Shown piece by piece: positions 49,686 to 58,737 of a stretch of 64,000 nt of DNA (positions are counted from its first letter, which is position 1; each line of letters begins with the position of its first letter). The stretch covers positions 186,001-250,000 of the forward strand of contig NZ_CANLBS010000002.1 of NCBI RefSeq assembly GCF_947488945.1, in the 5' to 3' direction. A program made the translations under genes and the position numbers. The notes under the pieces are model-generated. The model worked only from the letters and a program-made list of their open reading frames with translations. It was not told where the DNA came from and ran no database searches. The DNA comes from an uncultured Streptomyces sp. (GTDB lineage Bacteria > Actinomycetota > Actinomycetes > Streptomycetales > Streptomycetaceae).

Positions 49686-51253
49686 CGGCCGCCGTCGCCC
49701 TTGTCCGGGCTGCCGGTCCCGCCGCCGTCCTCGTCCGGGCCGGGGCCGTCCGCGGTGTCCGTGCCCTTCGCGCCGTCGGCGCCGTCGGTGTTTCCGGTGT
49801 TTCCGGTGTTCCCGGTGTCTTCGACGGTGCCGGGGGAGGGCGTGCGCCCGTCGTCCGGACCGCCCGCGGCCGCCTCGCCGAGCATCTTGTCCAGCTCGGA
49901 GAAGTCCAGGTGCTCGCGGTGCACGAAGCCGTCCGGGTCGTCCAGGTCCTGCGCGGTCGGCAGCATGTCCGGGTGCTCCCACAGCCCGTCGCGACCCTCC
50001 ATGCCCCGCGCGTCCGTGAGCGACGCCCACAGCCGCGAGGCGTCCCGCAGCCTGCGGGGGCGCAGCTTGAGGCCGATGAGGGTGGCGAAGGTCTGCTCCG
50101 CCGGGCCGCCGGAGGCACGGCGCCGGCGCATCGTCTCGCGCAGCGCGTCCGCCGAGGTCAGCCGGGGCTTGGCGGCCTCGTGGACCACCGCGTCCACCCA
50201 GCCCTCGACCAGCGCGAGCGCCGTCTCCAGGCGGGCCAGCGACGCCTTCTGCGCCGGGGTGTCCTCGGGCTGGAACATGCCCTGCTGCAAGGCGTCCTGC
50301 AACTGCTGGGGCTGCGACGGGTCGAACTGGCCGACCACGTCCTCCAGCTTCGAGGTGTCCACCGTGATGCCGCGTGCGTAGGACTCCACCGCGCCGAACA
50401 GGTGCGAACGCAGCCACGGCACGTGGACGAACAGACGCTGGTGGGCGGACTCGCGCAGCGCCAGGTACAGCCGCACCTCGTCCATCGGGACGCCCAGGTC
50501 CTTGCCGAACTGCTCGATGTTGAGCGGCAGCAGCGCGGCCTTGCCGGACGGCCCCAGGGGCAGCCCGATGTCCGTCGAGCCGACGACCTCACCGGCCAGC
50601 ACACCCACCGCCTGGCCGATCTGCTGACCGAACATGGCGCCGCCCATCGACCGCATCATGCCGATCAGCGGGCCCGCCATCGCCTGCATCTCCTCGGGCA
50701 GCACGTCGCCCATGGCGATCCCCACCCGCTCGGCGACCGGGTCCACGAGCTGCTGCCACGCGGGCAGCGACTCCTCGACCCACTCGGCCCGGCTCCACGC
50801 CACGCTGGAGAAGGACCCCGAGGGGAGCGAGGTCACCCCGTCCAGCCAGTGGTCGGCGAGGCGCAGGGCCTCGTCCACGGCGGTGCGCTCGGCCGGGCCG
50901 ACGCTGGCGTCCTTGGTGCCGTCCGACGTGCCCTGCGAGACCGTCTGGCGGGCGATCTGCTTGGCCATGTCCCAGTTCACCGGGCCGCCCTCGTAGCTGA
51001 GCATCTGGCCCAGCTGCTGGAACGCGGCCCCGAGGTCGTTGGGGTTCATGGCGCCGAACATCGCGGCGAAGGGGTTGTCCCCGCCGGCGCCCGGCCCGAA
51101 GCCGAAGGGGTTGGCGGGACCGCCCGCGCCGCCGAACGGGCTGGCCGGCCCCCCCGAGCCCTGCCCGCCCTCGGTGGGGTCCTTCTTCTTGCCCTCGTCG
51201 CCGTTCTCCGGCTCCTCCGGCGGAAGACCGAATCCGAATGGGGTGTCACTCAC
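49682..51253 (-). CDS. DUF2342/zincin_2 protein, likely without a working zinc site
   Basis: A 523-residue cytoplasmic protein of the actinobacterial zincin_2 (DUF2342) family, Rv3195 by position. The N-terminus (residues 1-65) is Gly/Pro-rich and disordered, then PVAERVGIAMGDVLPEEMQA (near 171) and a C-terminal helical part. In family members with an intact zinc site the motif before VPWLR reads HExxH. In this protein the corresponding segment is LRESAHQRLFVHVPWLR near residue 265, with Arg replacing the first zinc His. Protease activity is therefore doubtful. Residues about 465-523 are a variable tail with GNTGNTGNT repeats. It heads a two-gene operon with the Nudix gene. Confidence 0.8.
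   Translation of the reverse strand: MSDTPFGFGLPPEEPENGDEGKKKDPTEGGQGSGGPASPFGGAGGPANPFGFGPGAGGDNPFAAMFGAMNPNDLGAAFQQLGQMLSYEGGPVNWDMAKQIARQTVSQGTSDGTKDASVGPAERTAVDEALRLADHWLDGVTSLPSGSFSSVAWSRAEWVEESLPAWQQLVDPVAERVGIAMGDVLPEEMQAMAGPLIGMMRSMGGAMFGQQIGQAVGVLAGEVVGSTDIGLPLGPSGKAALLPLNIEQFGKDLGVPMDEVRLYLALRESAHQRLFVHVPWLRSHLFGAVESYARGITVDTSKLEDVVGQFDPSQPQQLQDALQQGMFQPEDTPAQKASLARLETALALVEGWVDAVVHEAAKPRLTSADALRETMRRRRASGGPAEQTFATLIGLKLRPRRLRDASRLWASLTDARGMEGRDGLWEHPDMLPTAQDLDDPDGFVHREHLDFSELDKMLGEAAAGGPDDGRTPSPGTVEDTGNTGNTGNTDGADGAKGTDTADGPGPDEDGGGTGSPDKGDGGR
49785..49824. repeat. 9-bp tandem repeat coding GNT units in the zincin_2 tail
   Basis: GTGTTTCCG/GTGTTCCCG units repeat about four times with a 9-bp period, coding Gly-Asn-Thr on the minus strand. 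In frame. Confidence 0.65.
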
Positions 51254-51391
51254 GGGTTTCCTCGGCTCGTAGGGCCGCCGGCTCGTACCGGCGGCGGTGC
51301 CCGGCTGTCTCCATCCAGCGTAGACACCCGGCCCGGCTTAAGGGCTCGGTGCTCCGTCGGCCACCGGCCTGCGGCAGGATGGACGTCACCT

Positions 51392-51419
51392 GGTACGTAC
51401 GCGTCGTACGGGTACGTAC
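51392..51419. promoter_or_regulatory. GGTACGTAC direct repeat upstream of the SDR gene
   Basis: GGTACGTAC occurs at 51392-51400 and 51411-51419 with a CGTCGTACG between them. The centre-to-centre distance is 19 bp, about two helix turns, so it may be an operator in the 190-bp divergent promoter region. Confidence 0.35.
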
Positions 51420-51444
51420 TGAAGACAACCGCTGGAGACGCCCG

Positions 51445-52596
51445 GTGAGTTCCCCAGATCCGCAGGTTCGCGCAGCGCGAAACCCGACCTCCCCCACGAC
51501 CGAGAAAACCGCCGCGAACAAAGTTTCCAGAACCCCGGGCAACCGGGGCCCGGTCGTCGCCGTCACCGGCGCGGCCACCGGGGTGGGCGCCCTGCTCACC
51601 GCCCACCTGGCCGCCTCCGAGGCGGTCGGGCGGGTCGTCGCCATCGACGAGCGCCGCGGCGAGGAGCCCGCGGCGACCTGGCACGTCCTGGACGTGCGGG
51701 ACCCCGCCATCGCCGAGAAGCTGCGCGGCGCCGACGTGGTCGTGCACCTCGCGCTCGACCTCGACCTGGAGACCGACCCCGCCGCCCGCACCGCCTACAA
51801 CGTGCGGGGCACCCAGACCGTGCTGACCGCGGCCGCCGCCGTCGGCGTCCGCCGGGTCGTGCTCTGCACCTCCGCCATGGTCTACGGCGCGCTGCCCGAC
51901 AACGACGTCCCGCTCTCCGAGGACGCCGAGCTGCGGGCCACCGCCGAGGCCACCGGCGTCGGCGACCTGCTGGAGATCGAGCGGCTCGGCCGCCGCGCCC
52001 CCCGCGCCCACCCCGGTCTCCACGTCACCGTGGTGCGCCCCGCCGTCCTGGTCGGCGGCACCGACACCGCGCTCACCCGCTACTTCGAGTCGCCCCGGCT
52101 GCTGGTGGTGGCGGGCTCCCGGCCCACCTGGCAGTTCTGCCACGTCGAGGACCTGGTCAGCGCCCTGGAGTACGCGGCGCTGGACAAGATCGACGGCGAG
52201 TTCGCGGTCGGCTGCGACGGCTGGCTGGAGCAGGAGGAGGTCGAGGAGCTCAGCGGGGTGCGCCGGATGGAGCTGCCCTCGGCCGTCGCCCTCGGCGCCG
52301 CCGCCCGGCTGCACCGGATCGGCCTCACCCCGTCCCCGGCGGGCGACCTCGCGTACACGATGCATCCCTGGGTGGTCAGCGTCAGCCGGCTGCACGACGC
52401 CGGCTGGCGTCCCCGGTGGACCAACGAGGAGGTCCTCGGCGCCCTCCTGGAAGAGGTCGAGGGCCGCCACACCCTCGCCGGCCGCCGTCTCGGCCGCAAG
52501 GACGCCACCGCCGCCGGAGCCGCCGGCGCCACCGTGGCGCTGCTCGGCACCGCCGCGCTGGTCCGGCGCGCCCGCAAGGCGCGCCGCCGCATCTGA
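51445..52596 (+). CDS. NAD-dependent epimerase/dehydratase-family (SDR) protein with C-terminal membrane helix
   Basis: A 383-residue extended-SDR fold protein. A short disordered N-terminus precedes the dinucleotide-binding loop TGAATGVGALL near residue 39; the third Gly is followed by Ala, a slightly variant motif. CTSAMVYGAL near 142 keeps Ser and Tyr, but no clear YxxxK follows, so catalysis is uncertain. The C-terminus ends in a hydrophobic Ala-rich segment (residues about 357-371) and a basic tail, as for a tail-anchored protein. GTG start with GGAGA 9 nt upstream. The substrate is unknown. The next gene is moaE; the two are unlikely to be functionally linked. Confidence 0.75.
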   Translation: MSSPDPQVRAARNPTSPTTEKTAANKVSRTPGNRGPVVAVTGAATGVGALLTAHLAASEAVGRVVAIDERRGEEPAATWHVLDVRDPAIAEKLRGADVVVHLALDLDLETDPAARTAYNVRGTQTVLTAAAAVGVRRVVLCTSAMVYGALPDNDVPLSEDAELRATAEATGVGDLLEIERLGRRAPRAHPGLHVTVVRPAVLVGGTDTALTRYFESPRLLVVAGSRPTWQFCHVEDLVSALEYAALDKIDGEFAVGCDGWLEQEEVEELSGVRRMELPSAVALGAAARLHRIGLTPSPAGDLAYTMHPWVVSVSRLHDAGWRPRWTNEEVLGALLEEVEGRHTLAGRRLGRKDATAAGAAGATVALLGTAALVRRARKARRRI

Positions 52597-52723
52597 GGCG
52601 CGTCCCCCCACCCGTGGCGCGGCCGGCCGCGCCGGACGCCGGGTTCCTCGTACGAGACTCCGAACGGACGGCCGCCGCGCTGGTGGGAACGGCGCTACCG
52701 CGAGGGCGGGAAGGTGCGGCACG

Positions 52724-53233
52724 ATGGGGCGCATGGAACCACACCATGACTCCGCGGCCTCCGCCGCCCCCGCAGCCCCCACCGCCGACCACCCCGGCGA
52801 GCGGGCCGCCGAGGCCCCCGTCCGGTTGATCGCGATCCGCGAGACCCCGCTCTCCGTGGACGAGGTCTTCCGGGCGGTCGGTGACGGGGCGGCCGGCGGC
52901 ATCGCGCTGTTCGTCGGCACCGTGCGCAACCACGACGGCGGCCAGGACGTCGGCGCGCTGGGCTACTCCTGCCATCCCACGGCCGAGGCGGAGCTGCGCC
53001 GGGTGGCTGACCGGGTCGCCGCCGCCCACCCGGTCCGGGCCCTGGCCGCCGTCCATCGTGTGGGTGAACTCGCGGTAGGCGATCTGGCGGTGGTGGTGGC
53101 CGTCGCGTGCCCGCACCGGGCCGAAGCGTTCGACGCCTGCCGGCAGCTCATCGACGACCTGAAACACGAGGTGCCCATCTGGAAGCACCAGCGCTTCTCG
53201 GACGGCACCGAGGAGTGGGTGGGAGCCTGCTGA
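52724..53233 (+). CDS. moaE: Molybdopterin synthase catalytic subunit MoaE
   Basis: A 169-residue protein; residues about 35-169 are MoaE, the large subunit of molybdopterin synthase, which with MoaD converts cyclic pyranopterin phosphate to molybdopterin. Hallmarks: GGIALFVGTVRNHDGGQDV near residue 65, LGYSCHPTAEAEL near 86, HRVGELAVGDLAVVVAV near 107, and the catalytic-lysine segment DDLKHEVPIWKHQRFSDG near 144. The first 30 residues are a variable extension. The ATG at 52724 has GGAAGG 9 nt upstream; 52733 is an alternative. Together with moeZ it shows that molybdenum cofactor is made. The match with the family is clear. Confidence 0.92.
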   Translation: MGRMEPHHDSAASAAPAAPTADHPGERAAEAPVRLIAIRETPLSVDEVFRAVGDGAAGGIALFVGTVRNHDGGQDVGALGYSCHPTAEAELRRVADRVAAAHPVRALAAVHRVGELAVGDLAVVVAVACPHRAEAFDACRQLIDDLKHEVPIWKHQRFSDGTEEWVGAC

Positions 53234-53360
53234 ACGCAAACCGTACGGCGGCGCATCGCCCCTGATTTGCGTAACCGCACCCCTGCCCGGAGCGTTGGGG
53301 ATCCGGCTGGTTAATCTGCTGATCGCCCGTCGCGATCGCTGATGGGGCAGGGAGGTCGTC

Positions 53361-53540
53361 GTGGCAGCACTCGCTTGGCTGTTGATTCCGGTTTTCGCCG
53401 CGCTGGGCGCAGCGATATGGGGGAGCTGGGCCGCACGCAATTCAACGACCGGCGACGTCACCGAACTCGCCGGCTACGCCCGGTTCCGGGAAGCGATGGA
53501 GAAGTCGCACTCCGGTTCCGAGGCCCCCGAAGTCGTCTGA
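53361..53540 (+). CDS. Small single-pass membrane protein
   Basis: A 59-residue ORF. A GGGAGG ribosome site lies 6 nt before the GTG at 53361. Residues 3-25 form a clear membrane helix (AALAWLLIPVFAALGAAIWG) followed by a charged cytoplasmic tail (TELAGYARFREAMEKSHS). No known family, but the start site, codon use and strong hydrophobic pattern mark it as real; similar proteins occur near this PDZ protease gene in other Streptomyces as far as I recall. It may be co-transcribed with the PDZ protease gene. Confidence 0.7.
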   Translation: MAALAWLLIPVFAALGAAIWGSWAARNSTTGDVTELAGYARFREAMEKSHSGSEAPEVV

Positions 53541-53666
53541 GGACGGCGACGGACGGCCGCACCGCACGCGCCGCTCCCACGCGGCCCCGCCGGAACGCGT
53601 GTTCCGGCCTCCCTCGCGGACCGGCCCAGGCAGTGCACTGACAGGCGCTTCCCGTACTGTCGTTCC

Positions 53667-54755
53667 ATGCCACGCCGCACCGCGACGATGCTCGCCTCCA
53701 CCCTCGTTCTCATCGCGCTGCTCTGCGCAGGAGTGTTCATCCCCGTGCCGTACGCGGAGATGTCGCCGGGGCCGACCGTGAACACGCTGGGCGACGCACG
53801 GGGCGAGCCCGTCCTGCGGATCTCCGGTCGCAAGACGTACCCGACGTCCGGGCATCTCAACATGACGACGGTGCGCGTCACCGGCGCGGACTACAGGATG
53901 AACCTGGTCGAAGCGGTGTACGGCTGGCTCGGCCACGACAGCGTCATCGTGCCGCACGACACCCTCTACCCGGACGGCAAGACCGAGGAGCAGTCGACGC
54001 AGGAGAACGCCGAGGAGTTCAGCCAGTCCCAGGAGAGCGCCAAGGTCGCCGCCCTGAAGGAGCTGGACATCCCGGTCACCTCCCGCGTCGTCGTCTCCAC
54101 CGTCGTCAAGGACAGCCCGTCCGAGGGCAGGCTGCACGCCGGTGACGTGATCAGGAGCGTTGACGGCACCGCGGTGAAGAAGCCCGAGGACGTGGCCGCG
54201 CTGGTCACCGAGCACGAGCCCGGCGAGAAGGTCACCTTCACCGTGGTTCCCGCCAAGGAGGCGGCGGCGGCCGAGAAGGCGGGCCGCGAGCCGGAGGGCA
54301 CCGAGAAGGTCGTGCTCACCACGGAGAAGGCGCCGGAGGACGACCGGGCCATCGTCGGGATCCAGGCCGGGACCGACCACACCTTCCCGTTCGAGATCGA
54401 CATCGAGCTGGCCGACGTCGGCGGCCCGAGCGCCGGGCTGATGTTCTCGCTCGGCATCGTCGACAAGCTCACCCCCGGCGAGATGACCGGCGGCCGGTTC
54501 GTCGCCGGCACCGGGACCATCGACGACGCGGGCGAGGTGGGCCCGATCGGCGGCATCAACATGAAGCTGGTCGGCGCGCGCGACGCCGGGGCGACGTACT
54601 TCCTCACCCCCGAGGACAACTGCGCGTCGGCCGCCTCGGACACCCCGTCCGGCCTCACCCTGGTCAAGGTGAAGACCCTCGCCGACGCGACGAAGTCGAT
54701 GGACAGGATCCGTACGGGCGACACCGCGGACCTGCCGACCTGCTCGGCGAAGTAG
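53667..54755 (+). CDS. Membrane-anchored PDZ/Lon-type (S16) serine protease
   Basis: A 362-residue protein. An N-terminal membrane helix (residues 6-24) comes first, then a PDZ domain near residues 130-200 (VVKDSPSEGRLHAGDVIRS). The Lon-like S16 protease domain follows, with the nucleophile Ser in VGGPSAGLMFSLG near residue 256 and the partner Lys in GGINMKLVGA near 300. It faces outward and probably trims or monitors envelope proteins. It equals Rv3194c by position. The ATG has a TACTGT box 6 nt upstream and no ribosome site, suggesting leaderless transcription. Both catalytic residues are present, so it is likely active. Confidence 0.9.
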   Translation: MPRRTATMLASTLVLIALLCAGVFIPVPYAEMSPGPTVNTLGDARGEPVLRISGRKTYPTSGHLNMTTVRVTGADYRMNLVEAVYGWLGHDSVIVPHDTLYPDGKTEEQSTQENAEEFSQSQESAKVAALKELDIPVTSRVVVSTVVKDSPSEGRLHAGDVIRSVDGTAVKKPEDVAALVTEHEPGEKVTFTVVPAKEAAAAEKAGREPEGTEKVVLTTEKAPEDDRAIVGIQAGTDHTFPFEIDIELADVGGPSAGLMFSLGIVDKLTPGEMTGGRFVAGTGTIDDAGEVGPIGGINMKLVGARDAGATYFLTPEDNCASAASDTPSGLTLVKVKTLADATKSMDRIRTGDTADLPTCSAK

Positions 54756-54772
54756 CGGAAGCGACGGGACCG

Positions 54773-54799
54773 CTCCGGCCCCCGGGTCGGGGGCCGGAG
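54773..54799. terminator. Hairpin between PDZ protease and PPA1309-family gene
   Basis: CTCCGGCCCCC/GGGGGCCGGAG stem of 11 bp with a 5-nt loop between convergent genes. Confidence 0.7.
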
Positions 54800-54805
54800 G
54801 GACGG

Positions 54806-55357
54806 TCAGGCCTCGAAGGTCGCCGCGAGCGCGTCGGCCAGGCCGGGGACCAGCCCGGCGCCGGTCAGCACCTCGCTCGCCGAGTCCTTCGCACGCAGCC
54901 GCACCGCGGACTCCCGCGCGCCGGAGCGCAGCACGCCCACGGTCATCCGTACCTCCTGGCGGTCCGGGTGGCGGGCCACCCACGCGCTGAGCTGCTGGTC
55001 GTCGAGGCCCTCGGGGACGGACGCCTCGGCCGACGGCGGCAGCATCAGCCGCTCCACGGTGAGGGCGCAGCCGACAACCGCGTCGGGCCAGGCGATGGTG
55101 GCGAGGAACTCGTCCAGCGCCTTGCCGGCCGGGATCTCCTCCTGTTCGACCGGGGTGAGGGCGGTGGCGGCCTCGGCGAGTGACGGGAGTCCCGGCTGCC
55201 GGGCGCGGAGGCCCGCGGTGTCGACGAGGGCGAAGAGACGGGCGGGCTTGTCCCAGCCGAGACCCGCCGCGTACTCGTCGATTTCGAGCACGGCGACGGT
55301 CAGGGGACTGGCGGCCATCGGGGGGCCGGAGGGGGAAACGTTGGGCATGCCCGACAT
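54806..55357 (-). CDS. PPA1309-family protein
   Basis: A 183-residue protein with the features of the PPA1309 family of actinobacteria: [20 protein letters not shown] near residue 22, [10 protein letters not shown] near 41, [20 protein letters not shown] near 71, and a C-terminal half with [20 protein letters not shown]. The function is unknown. The ATG at 55357 has AAGGAGG only 4 nt upstream; a second ATG 9 nt on is equally good. It faces the PDZ protease gene and diverges from the UPF0182 gene, as in related genomes. Confidence 0.75.
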   Translation of the reverse strand: MSGMPNVSPSGPPMAASPLTVAVLEIDEYAAGLGWDKPARLFALVDTAGLRARQPGLPSLAEAATALTPVEQEEIPAGKALDEFLATIAWPDAVVGCALTVERLMLPPSAEASVPEGLDDQQLSAWVARHPDRQEVRMTVGVLRSGARESAVRLRAKDSASEVLTGAGLVPGLADALAATFEA

Positions 55358-55473
55358 CCTGCCTCCTTGCACCCCCGGAACGGGAACTAGGTAAAGCCTC
55401 AGTAAGTTGCTCAGGTGGGCTCTACGATCGCTGGGCCCGCTCCACACGACCCGCGAACTTCGAGGTGCGCACG

Positions 55474-58410
55474 TTGGCTTTCCAGATGCCGGACCGCGGC
55501 GGAGGCCCGACCGGGCCACGGATCAGAGTCGGCCGCCCGTCCCGGCGCGTCCGTACCCTGCTCATGACACTGGGCGTCTTGGCGGTCCTCGCCATGGCCT
55601 TCGTCATGTTCGCGGGGTTCTGGACGGACTGGCTCTGGTACAGGTCCGTCGCGTATTCGTCCGTTTTCACCACCACCCTGTGGACCAAGATCGGCCTGTT
55701 CCTCGTCTTCGGACTGCTGATGGCGGCCGCCGTCGGCGTGAACATCTGGCTGGCGCACCGGCTGCGGCCACCGCTGAGCGCGATGTCGCTGGAGCAGCAG
55801 AGCCTCGACCGGTACCGCATGAGCGTGGCCCCCTTCAAGAAGTGGGTCCTGCTCGCGGTCACCGCGCTCGTCGGCCTGATCGCCGGCGCCTCCGCGTCGG
55901 GCCAGTGGCGTACCTGGCTGATGTACGTCAACGGCGTGCCGTTCGGGCAGAAGGACCCCCAGTTCAAGCTGGACGTCTCCTTCTACGCGTTCGACCTGCC
56001 GTTCTACCGCTTCCTGCTCGGCTTCGGCTTCGCCGCGGTCGTGCTGTCGCTGATCGCGGCGGCGCTGACGCACTACCTCTACGGCGGGCTGCGGATCACG
56101 AGTCCGGGCGCCCGTGCCACCGGGGCGGCCACCGGCCACCTCTCGGTGCTGCTCGGCGTCTTCGTCTCGCTGAAGGCGGTGGCGTACTGGCTCGACCGCT
56201 ACGGCCTCGCCGTGAAGTCCAGCGACTTCAAGGCGACGGACAACTGGACGGGCCTGCGGTACGTCGACGCCAACGCCTATCTGCCGGCGAAGACGATCCT
56301 GTTCTGCATCGCCGCGATCTGCGCGGTGCTGTTCTTCGCGACGCTGTGGCGCCGCACCTGGCAGCTGCCCATCATCGGCCTCGGTCTGATGGTGCTCTCG
56401 GCGGTGCTGATCGGCGGGCTCTACCCCGCCATCGTGCAGAAGTTCCAGGTCCAGCCGAACGAGCAGGCCAAGGAAGCGGAGTTCATCCAGAAGAACATCG
56501 ACGCCACGCGCGACGCGTACGACATCGACGACGCCAAGGTGACCGACTACTCGGGCAAGAGCACCACGTCCGACGGCGCGGAGCTCCGGACGGCCGCCGA
56601 CCAGGCGGCCAGCTACCGGGTGATGGACCCGAACGTGGTCTCGCCGGCGTTCCAGCAGCTCCAGCAGAAGAGGAACTACTACCAGTTCCCGAAGACGCTG
56701 GACGTGGACCGCTACAAGGACGAGGACGGCAAGGAGCAGGACACCGTCGTCGGTCTGCGCGAGCTGAACATCGCCGGTCTGCCCAAGCGGAACTGGATCA
56801 ACGACCACTTCACCTACACCCACGGCTACGGCGTCATCGCGGCCAAGGGCACCTCCACGGGCACCAACCCGACCGGCTCCCCGGACTTCACCGAGTCCGG
56901 GCTGCCGACCAAGGGCGAGCTCGGCACCTACCGCCAGCAGATCTACTACGGCGAGAAGACCGAGCAGTACTCCATCGTCGGCGGGCCCCAGAAGGAGCTC
57001 GACTACGAGGAGGACGGCGAGAAGACCACCAGTTACCAGGGTGACAGCGGGGTCTCGCTCTCCAACACCTTCAACCGCGCCGCCTACGCGGTCGCGTTCA
57101 GCGAGCCGCAGATCCTGTACTCGGGAGCCATCGGCGACGGTTCGCGGATCCTGTACAACCGCACCCCGAAGGAACGCGTCGAGGCCGTCGCGCCGTGGCT
57201 GACCATCGACGGCGACGCCTACCCGGCGGTGGTGAACGGGCAGATCGAGTGGATCGTGGACGCGTACACCACGACCAACGGCTACCCGTACGCCTCGCGC
57301 ACGACGCTCGGCGACACCACGGCCGACTCGCTGACCACCAACCAGCGCGCGGTCGTCGCCCAGCAGAACCAGGTCAACTACATCCGCAACTCGGTGAAGG
57401 CCACCGTCGACGCGTACGACGGCAAGGTCACGCTCTACGAGTGGGACACCGAGGACCCGGTCCTCAAGACCTGGCGCAAGGCGTTCCCCGGCACGGTCAA
57501 GTCCCGGTCGGACATCCCGCAGGAACTGATGGACCACCTGCGCTACCCGCAGGACCTGTTCAAGGTGCAGCGCGAGCTGCTGACCCGCTACCACGTCACC
57601 AACCCCGCGCAGTTCTACAGCGGCAGTGACGCCTGGCAGGTGCCGGACGACCCGACCAACAAGGAACCGGGCGCCGTTCCGCCGTACTACCTGTCGATGA
57701 AAATGCCGGACCAGAACACCCAGACGTTCTCGCTGACGACGACCTTCACCCCGAGAGGCCGCCCCGACCTGGGGGCCTTCATGGCGGTGGACGCCGACGC
57801 CTCCAGCAAGGACTACGGCACGATCAGACTCCTCAGAGTCACCGACACGGTCAAGGGGCCGGGCCAGGTGCAGAGTGAGCTCAACGGCAACAACGACGTC
57901 GCCGAGTTCGTGCGCAACCTCAAGGGCACGGACTCCGACATCGAGTACGGAAACCTCCTGACGGTGCCGCTGGACGGCGGGTTCCTGTACATCGAGCCGG
58001 TCTACACGCGCGGTGGCACGCAGAACTACCCGCTGCTGCGCAAGGTGGCCGCTTCCTACGGGTCGAAGATCGTCTTCGAGGACAGCCTCGGCGAGGCGCT
58101 CAACGCGGTCTTCGGGGTCGAGGGCGGCACCGAGGAGCCCACCGAGCCGACGGAGCCCACCGAGCCGGGCGACACCACGACGCCCCCGGCCACCGGGGAC
58201 GCCGCGCTGAAGGACGCCATCGCGGACGCCCAGAAGGCGTACACCGACGGTGAGACGGCGCTCAAGGAGCAGGACTGGGAGGCGTACGGCAAGGCTCAGG
58301 ACGCCCTCCAGGAGGCTCTGGAGCGTGCCGCGAAGGCCCAGCCCGAGGGTTCGGGCGGGCCGGCGGCGGCCGCCGCCGACAAGCCGGCCGCCGGCGACCA
58401 GGGGAGCTGA
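55474..58410 (+). CDS. UPF0182 family large membrane protein
   Basis: A 978-residue protein of the actinobacterial/cyanobacterial UPF0182 family (Rv3193c by position), function unknown. It has about seven N-terminal membrane helices (residues 28-315). A very large extracytoplasmic domain of about 550 residues follows, including [18 protein letters not shown] near residue 437. The last 110 residues form a Thr/Glu/Pro-rich, then Gln/Ala-rich tail with [11 protein letters not shown] repeats. The start is a TTG at 55474 with GAGG 8 nt upstream, giving [11 protein letters not shown], as usual for the family. A GTG at 55465 is possible. It is followed directly by a tRNA gene. Confidence 0.85.
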   Translation: MAFQMPDRGGGPTGPRIRVGRPSRRVRTLLMTLGVLAVLAMAFVMFAGFWTDWLWYRSVAYSSVFTTTLWTKIGLFLVFGLLMAAAVGVNIWLAHRLRPPLSAMSLEQQSLDRYRMSVAPFKKWVLLAVTALVGLIAGASASGQWRTWLMYVNGVPFGQKDPQFKLDVSFYAFDLPFYRFLLGFGFAAVVLSLIAAALTHYLYGGLRITSPGARATGAATGHLSVLLGVFVSLKAVAYWLDRYGLAVKSSDFKATDNWTGLRYVDANAYLPAKTILFCIAAICAVLFFATLWRRTWQLPIIGLGLMVLSAVLIGGLYPAIVQKFQVQPNEQAKEAEFIQKNIDATRDAYDIDDAKVTDYSGKSTTSDGAELRTAADQAASYRVMDPNVVSPAFQQLQQKRNYYQFPKTLDVDRYKDEDGKEQDTVVGLRELNIAGLPKRNWINDHFTYTHGYGVIAAKGTSTGTNPTGSPDFTESGLPTKGELGTYRQQIYYGEKTEQYSIVGGPQKELDYEEDGEKTTSYQGDSGVSLSNTFNRAAYAVAFSEPQILYSGAIGDGSRILYNRTPKERVEAVAPWLTIDGDAYPAVVNGQIEWIVDAYTTTNGYPYASRTTLGDTTADSLTTNQRAVVAQQNQVNYIRNSVKATVDAYDGKVTLYEWDTEDPVLKTWRKAFPGTVKSRSDIPQELMDHLRYPQDLFKVQRELLTRYHVTNPAQFYSGSDAWQVPDDPTNKEPGAVPPYYLSMKMPDQNTQTFSLTTTFTPRGRPDLGAFMAVDADASSKDYGTIRLLRVTDTVKGPGQVQSELNGNNDVAEFVRNLKGTDSDIEYGNLLTVPLDGGFLYIEPVYTRGGTQNYPLLRKVAASYGSKIVFEDSLGEALNAVFGVEGGTEEPTEPTEPTEPGDTTTPPATGDAALKDAIADAQKAYTDGETALKEQDWEAYGKAQDALQEALERAAKAQPEGSGGPAAAAADKPAAGDQGS

Positions 58411-58452
58411 GAAAACCCCGCCCCGCGTCGTGGTACGGTTTGAACACAACGA

Positions 58453-58526
58453 CGCGGGGTGGAGCAGCTCGGTAGCTCGCTGGGCTCATAACCCAGAGGT
58501 CGCAGGTTCAAATCCTGTCCCCGCTA
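58453..58526 (+). tRNA. Initiator tRNA-fMet(CAT), copy 1
   Basis: A 74-nt cloverleaf. Acceptor arm CGCGGGG pairs with CCCCGC but not at position 1 (C1 against U72), the mark of an initiator. The anticodon stem has three consecutive GC pairs (GGG/CCC), the anticodon loop is CTCATAA, and the T-loop is TTCAAAT. No CCA is encoded. It lies 42 bp after the UPF0182 stop and is followed by a strong terminator hairpin. Confidence 0.93.
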
Positions 58527-58531
58527 CTGAA

Positions 58532-58569
58532 GACGAAGGCCCGGATTCCAAGGAATCCGGGCCTTCGTC
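58532..58569 (+). terminator. Terminator after tRNA copy 1
   Basis: A perfect 18-bp stem (GACGAAGGCCCGGATTCC and its complement) with a 2-nt spacer, five bases past the tRNA end. Confidence 0.8.
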
Positions 58570-58737
58570 GTGTCGTCGTGCCCAAGTGGGGACGAACTGC
58601 GTGAAGTGCGGTTTGCTGGGCACGAGTTGCCCCGGGGCGTGTTTGACTTGTCACTGTGTGGGCAAGTCGACAAAACGCTGAAGTGACCCAGGTGGTCGCG
58701 ATATACCAGCTGTACGCGGGTTGTGGGCGGTGCGACG

